9,217 bases of DNA from Actinomycetes bacterium (lineage in GTDB: Bacteria; Actinomycetota; Thermoleophilia; Solirubrobacterales; Solirubrobacteraceae): positions 1 to 9,217 of the forward strand of contig JAEZDB010000326.1 in the NCBI GenBank assembly GCA_023429855.1, written 5' to 3'. Each line of letters opens with the position of its first letter. Positions within the stretch are counted from its first letter, which is position 1. Positions 6,625-9,217 of this stretch are shown here, piece by piece. Below the pieces are notes generated by a model, which was given only the letters and a program-made list of their open reading frames with translations, had not been told where the DNA came from and did not search any database. The translations under genes and the position numbers were made by a program.

Positions 6625-6650
6625 ACCGCCGGTCCCTATCGTGCGTGGCG
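6613..6650 (+). promoter_or_regulatory. Candidate moaA promoter, near-leaderless
   Basis: CTGCCA (6613-6618) matches TTGACA at four positions. TATCGT (6637-6642) matches TATAAT at four positions and fits TANNNT. The spacer is 18 bases. Transcription would start at about 6649-6651, at or beside the moaA ATG. No Shine-Dalgarno is seen there, which agrees with a leaderless transcript as is common in actinobacteria. Confidence 0.45.
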
Positions 6651-7709
6651 ATGCCCCGCGTGATCTCGTCGCCGGTTCCCCTGCCGCTGGCTCCCGCCGA
6701 TGGAGCGGTGCCGGGTGCGCTTGTCGATCAGCACGGCCGCGTCGCCCGCGACATCCGCATCTCGCTGACCGACCGCTGCAACCTGCGCTGCACCTACTGC
6801 ATGCCGGCCGAAGGGTTGCCGTGGCAGCCGCGGGCCGAGCACCTCACCGCTGACGAGATCGTGCAGGTCGCCGAGGTCTTGATCGGACTCGGGATCCGCA
6901 CGATCCGCCTCACGGGCGGCGAGCCGCTCTTGCGCCGCGACCTGGCCGACATCGTCGCGCGCCTCCACGCGCTCGACGGCCTCGAGGACCTCGCGCTCAC
7001 CACGAACGGCGTCCTGCTCGCGCAGCAGGCCGCGGGCCTCGCCGCCGCCGGCGGCGTGCGGCTCAACGTGTCGCTCGACTCCACGGATCCGAAGCACTTC
7101 CAGGCCGTGACGCGACGCGACGACCTCGATCGCGTCCTCGACGGCCTGCGTGAGGCGCGACGCTACGCGGAGCTGACCCCGATCAAGCTCAACGCGGTCG
7201 CGCTCAAGGGCATCACGGAGGATTCGCTCGACGGGCTGCTGGCGGTGGCGGCGTCGGTCGACGCGGAGCTGCGGTTCATCGAACCGATGCCGCTCGACGC
7301 CGACCGCCGCTGGACGCCCGAGGACGGTGTGAGCGGAGCGGCGCTGCGCGGCCTGCTGGCGTCGCACGGCAAGCTGGAACCGCTGCCGGCCCCGGAGTCG
7401 GCGACCGCGCAGCGCTACCTGCTGCGGCACGCCGACGGTCTCGAACAGGCTGTCGGCCTGATCGCCTCGGTCTCCGAACCGTTCTGCGGGGCCTGTGATC
7501 GGCTGCGCCTGACCGCCGACGGGCAGCTGCGCAGCTGCCTCTTCTCGCACGAAGAAGCCGACCTGCGCACGCCGCTGCGGGCCGGGGCGTCGAGTGACGC
7601 CCTCAAGGCGATCATCCGCGACGCGGTCTGGCGCAAGCCGCGCGCGCACGGCATCAACGAGCCGGGGTTCCAAGCACCGGACCGCCCGATGAGCGCGATC
7701 GGCGGCTAA
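6651..7709 (+). CDS. moaA: GTP 3',8-cyclase MoaA (molybdenum cofactor biosynthesis)
   Basis: Radical-SAM enzyme that, with MoaC, converts GTP to cyclic pyranopterin monophosphate, the first step of Moco synthesis. The protein is 352 residues (family about 330-360). SAM-cluster motif CNLRCTYC has C43, C47 and C50, and GGEP (89-92) is the SAM-binding motif. The C-terminal substrate-side [4Fe-4S] ligands are C279, C282 and C296 (C-x2-C-x13-C). The protein ends in the conserved Gly-Gly (351-352). The ATG at 6651 was chosen because family similarity begins about 25-35 residues later, as usual for actinobacterial MoaA, and a promoter-like -10 lies just before it. In-frame ATGs at 6429 and 6585 give unsupported extensions. 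It is divergent from nirB and likely co-transcribed with the small gene 37 bp downstream. Its product feeds the cofactor of the nearby nitrate reductase. Confidence 0.97.
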   Translation: MPRVISSPVPLPLAPADGAVPGALVDQHGRVARDIRISLTDRCNLRCTYCMPAEGLPWQPRAEHLTADEIVQVAEVLIGLGIRTIRLTGGEPLLRRDLADIVARLHALDGLEDLALTTNGVLLAQQAAGLAAAGGVRLNVSLDSTDPKHFQAVTRRDDLDRVLDGLREARRYAELTPIKLNAVALKGITEDSLDGLLAVAASVDAELRFIEPMPLDADRRWTPEDGVSGAALRGLLASHGKLEPLPAPESATAQRYLLRHADGLEQAVGLIASVSEPFCGACDRLRLTADGQLRSCLFSHEEADLRTPLRAGASSDALKAIIRDAVWRKPRAHGINEPGFQAPDRPMSAIGG

Positions 7710-7711
7710 CG

Positions 7712-7723
7712 GCCGGGGCCGGC
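7712..7723. repeat. Short perfect inverted repeat between moaA and the DUF6457-like gene
   Basis: GCCGG-GG-CCGGC, three bases after the moaA stop. There is no T-run behind it, so it is not a standard intrinsic terminator. It could protect an mRNA end or be chance in GC-rich DNA. Confidence 0.2.
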
Positions 7724-7746
7724 GCTGGGCGTGCGAGGATCGCTGC

Positions 7747-7989
7747 ATGCCTGAAGCACCTGATTGGCTCGACGAGAGCGTGCCCGCGTGGCTCGCCGAC
7801 TTTGCGGCAGCGATCGACGTGCCGCCGCCGACCGCCGAGGAGATCGAGCAGCTGCTCAAGCTCGCCGGCGTTGCGGCGCACTCCAGCCGGCGGCAGGCGG
7901 CGCCGGTCGCGACGTGGCTTGCTGCGCAGGCCGGGCTGAGTCCCGCGGAGGCGATCGCGAAGGCCGTCGACGTGCCCGAGCGGGCGTAG
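7747..7989 (+). CDS. Small DUF6457-like protein of a Moco locus
   Basis: An 80-residue protein of unknown function. It has an acidic N-terminal half with WLDE and WLADFAAAID, then LLKLAGVAAHSSRRQAAPVA (about 36-55) and a helical end. The pattern of a small helical domain with LA-x2-AAH-x3-R-x-AAP resembles DUF6457, a family I recall as small actinobacterial proteins beside or fused to MobA. There are no cysteines, signal peptide or membrane segment, so it should be a soluble cytoplasmic protein. GAGG at 7735-7738, eight bases before the ATG, is a reasonable ribosome-binding site. It follows moaA on the same strand by 37 bp and converges with mobA across 9 bp. A role in Moco maturation is suggested by context only. 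Confidence 0.75.
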   Translation: MPEAPDWLDESVPAWLADFAAAIDVPPPTAEEIEQLLKLAGVAAHSSRRQAAPVATWLAAQAGLSPAEAIAKAVDVPERA

Positions 7990-7998
7990 CTGGCCGAG

Positions 7999-8604
7999 TC
8001 AGTCGAGAGCGACGCGAGCGGCTTCGAGGTCACTCGCGTCGTTGACGTTCTTCAGCGCGAGCGTCGCCTCGAGGCCTGGCGCCAGGTCCGTCAGTTCGCG
8101 CACGGCGGCGCCCATCGCGAGCAGGGTGCGGAGGGCCGGTGCGCCCGTGTCTGCGGCCTCGTCGAGCGCGTCGGCATGTGACCAGTCGACCCGAGCGATC
8201 AGCGCCGCCGGGCGGCCAGCCTCGCCGACCACCGCGAGCGGCGCGTGCTGCACTGCCAGCGCGGTCAGCACGGCCGGCGGCAAGAGCGGCAGGTCGAGGG
8301 GCAGCACCACGATCGGTTCGCCGGCGGTGCGGGCGGCGTGGGCGACGCCCCGGAGCGGATGCGCATCGGCAGGCGCGTGGCCGCTCCTCGGCTCGCGCCA
8401 CACGTGCGCCTCGGTCAGGCCGTCGACGGCGGGGAGGACGGTGTCGGCGCGTGCGCAAACGCGCGCTTGCAGGCCTGCGGCCCGGACGATTCCGATCGCG
8501 TGGGCGAGCAGCGTTCGGTCGCCGAGCATGGCACCAGCTTTGTCGCCGCCCATCCGGGTCGCGCGCCCGCCGGCCAAGACCACGCCGATGCGCGCCGCGC
8601 TCAC
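7999..8604 (-). CDS. mobA: Molybdenum cofactor guanylyltransferase MobA
   Basis: Transfers GMP from GTP to Mo-molybdopterin, giving the guanine dinucleotide cofactor used by NasA-type enzymes. The 201-residue protein (E. coli MobA is about 194) has the nucleotide-binding loop LAGGRATRMGGDK at 10-22, HPLRGV (82-87) in the place of the usual PL-x-G motif, LPLDLPLL (101-108) with D104 as likely metal ligand, and the C-terminal NVND (186-189) typical of MobA. The start is GTG at 8604, just ahead of the first beta strand; no better start was found. The related nucleotidyltransferases CofC and MocA are alternatives, but the RMGGDK loop, the NVND end and the Moco neighbours favour MobA. It is divergent from moeA with a 62-bp gap and convergent with the DUF6457-like gene. 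Confidence 0.93.
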   Translation of the reverse strand: MSAARIGVVLAGGRATRMGGDKAGAMLGDRTLLAHAIGIVRAAGLQARVCARADTVLPAVDGLTEAHVWREPRSGHAPADAHPLRGVAHAARTAGEPIVVLPLDLPLLPPAVLTALAVQHAPLAVVGEAGRPAALIARVDWSHADALDEAADTGAPALRTLLAMGAAVRELTDLAPGLEATLALKNVNDASDLEAARVALD

Positions 8605-8666
8605 GGGCCGCCCCAGCCGCGCGGCGTAATCCCGCCGAAATGCAGGTTCATGTCAGGCTGTAGGTG
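8605..8666. promoter_or_regulatory. Divergent mobA-moeA start region
   Basis: Sixty-two bases separate the GTG of mobA from the ATG of moeA, so both promoters must lie here or inside the opposite gene. I see no strong -35/-10 pair. TAATCC at 8627-8632 is the only AT-rich hexamer. AGG at 8655-8657 is a weak ribosome-binding site for moeA. Confidence 0.4.
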
Positions 8667-9217
8667 ATGGCAGGCGCTCGCACCGACGACCCCGTTCAGC
8701 TTCGGGCAGCCACGACCGCGGCCACACCGCCGCAGGCGTGGGAACGGCTGGCCGAGGCCTGCCCGCCGCTGCCGGCCGAGAAGGTGCCGATCAGCGAGGC
8801 TGCGGGCCGCACGCTGGCTGAGACGGTCTACTCGGCCGTGGCCTCGCCCCGCGATACGAACTCGGCGATGGACGGCTTCGGCGTTCGCGCCGCCGATGGC
8901 CCGCACCACCGCGCTCCCATCGTGGGCGAGAGCCGCGCAGGCACGCCGTTCTCGGGTGAGCTGCCCGCAGGTGCGGTGGTTCGCATCGCGACGGGTGGGA
9001 CCGTGCCGTCCGGCGTCGACGCCGTCGTGCGCGTCGAGGACGCCGAGGTCGACGGCGACCGCGTGACGCTTCCCGCCGCGCCGCTGCACGACAACATCCG
9101 ATTTGCCGGCGAGGACCTTGCCGTGGGCGGACAGGTCGTGGCCGGCGGGACTCGCCTCGGCGCGCACCACCTCGTCGCGCTCGCCGCGGCCGGCGTCGCG
9201 GCCGTGCCGTGCTGCCG
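8667..9217 (+). CDS. moeA: Molybdopterin molybdenumtransferase MoeA, N-terminal part (3' end outside window)
   Basis: Inserts molybdate into adenylylated molybdopterin, the step before MobA. The first 183 residues are visible, about 45% of a normal 400-residue MoeA. Seen: SEAAGRTLAETVYSAVASP (43-61), SAMDGF (66-71; the family usually has SAMDGY), SRAGTPFSGELPAGAVVRIA (89-108) with ATGGTVPSGVDAVVRVED following, and NIRFAGEDLAVGG (143-155), all hallmarks of MoeA domains I-III. The frame has a stop (TAG, 8661-8663) directly upstream, so the start can only be ATG 8667 or the adjacent GTG 8664. The catalytic MoaB/Mog-like domain lies beyond the edge, so I cannot tell whether it is intact or whether a C-terminal fusion exists. 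Confidence 0.93.
   Translation, partial: MAGARTDDPVQLRAATTAATPPQAWERLAEACPPLPAEKVPISEAAGRTLAETVYSAVASPRDTNSAMDGFGVRAADGPHHRAPIVGESRAGTPFSGELPAGAVVRIATGGTVPSGVDAVVRVEDAEVDGDRVTLPAAPLHDNIRFAGEDLAVGGQVVAGGTRLGAHHLVALAAAGVAAVPCC

Larger units (their letters stand above)
6251..6650. other. Divergent nirB-moaA intergenic region
   Basis: These 400 bp are the only long stretch without a convincing gene. It is less GC-rich than the genes in its middle part (about 6340-6480). It holds the regulatory elements listed separately: nirB leader with G-rich tract, CCGGAAT repeat, two sets of 11-bp-phased half-sites, TGTCGC repeats, and the moaA promoter with its dyad. Between about 6380 and 6490 I see no structure I can name. 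Open frames that enter this region are unsupported extensions of nirB and moaA. Confidence 0.7.

Noticed and set aside
6429..6650. N-terminal extension of moaA by 74 residues (ATG 6429) or 22 residues (ATG 6585)
   Set aside because: The added residues are not MoaA-like and have no ribosome-binding site. They overlap the GAAAC array or the promoter-like elements.
6251..6650. Moco riboswitch upstream of moaA
   Set aside because: I looked for a conserved multi-stem RNA but found only short hairpins, and the promoter evidence points to a near-leaderless moaA mRNA. A covariance-model search with the Moco RNA family would settle it.
7710..7746. Intrinsic terminator after moaA
   Set aside because: The GCCGG-GG-CCGGC palindrome has a two-base loop and no T-run, and the following gene is on the same strand 37 bp away.

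Overview
The window is high-GC bacterial DNA, most likely from an actinobacterium. The basis is the composition, the GTG and TTG starts, a DUF6457-like small protein beside mobA, and GlnR-like half-sites upstream of nitrogen genes. A deep lineage such as Thermoleophilia is possible but is only a guess. It is a nitrate-assimilation locus joined to genes for the molybdenum cofactor (Moco) that its nitrate reductase needs.

Minus strand, 6250 down to 1: a tightly packed run nirB - nirD - nasA. nirB (siroheme nitrite reductase, large subunit) and nirD (Rieske small subunit) overlap by one base. nirD and the next gene overlap through a TTGA junction. That third gene starts with TTG and stays open to the window edge. 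It is a fusion: an assimilatory Mo-bisMGD nitrate reductase (about 705 residues) followed by an FAD/NAD(P)H oxidoreductase module homologous to the N-terminal part of NirB. The protein should therefore take electrons from NAD(P)H itself, where many bacteria use a separate NasC/NasB-type reductase subunit. Together the three proteins would reduce nitrate to nitrite to ammonium in the cytoplasm.

6251-6650: a 400-bp divergent intergenic region, the only long non-coding stretch. It holds two sets of GAAAC/GTnAC-type half-sites at exact 11-bp spacing (GlnR-like), a G-rich tract in the presumed nirB leader, a short CCGGAAT tandem repeat, TGTCGC repeats, and a candidate near-leaderless moaA promoter whose -35 lies inside an inverted repeat.

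Plus strand, 6651-7989: moaA (radical-SAM GTP 3',8-cyclase, first step of Moco synthesis), then a small DUF6457-like gene. mobA (Mo-cofactor guanylyltransferase, minus strand) converges on the small gene with a 9-bp gap. moeA (molybdenum insertase, plus strand) diverges from mobA across a 62-bp gap and runs off the right edge. MobA makes the guanine dinucleotide form of the cofactor that NasA-family enzymes bind, so the two halves of the window are functionally linked. No tRNA, rRNA, mobile element, CRISPR array or convincing intrinsic terminator was seen.
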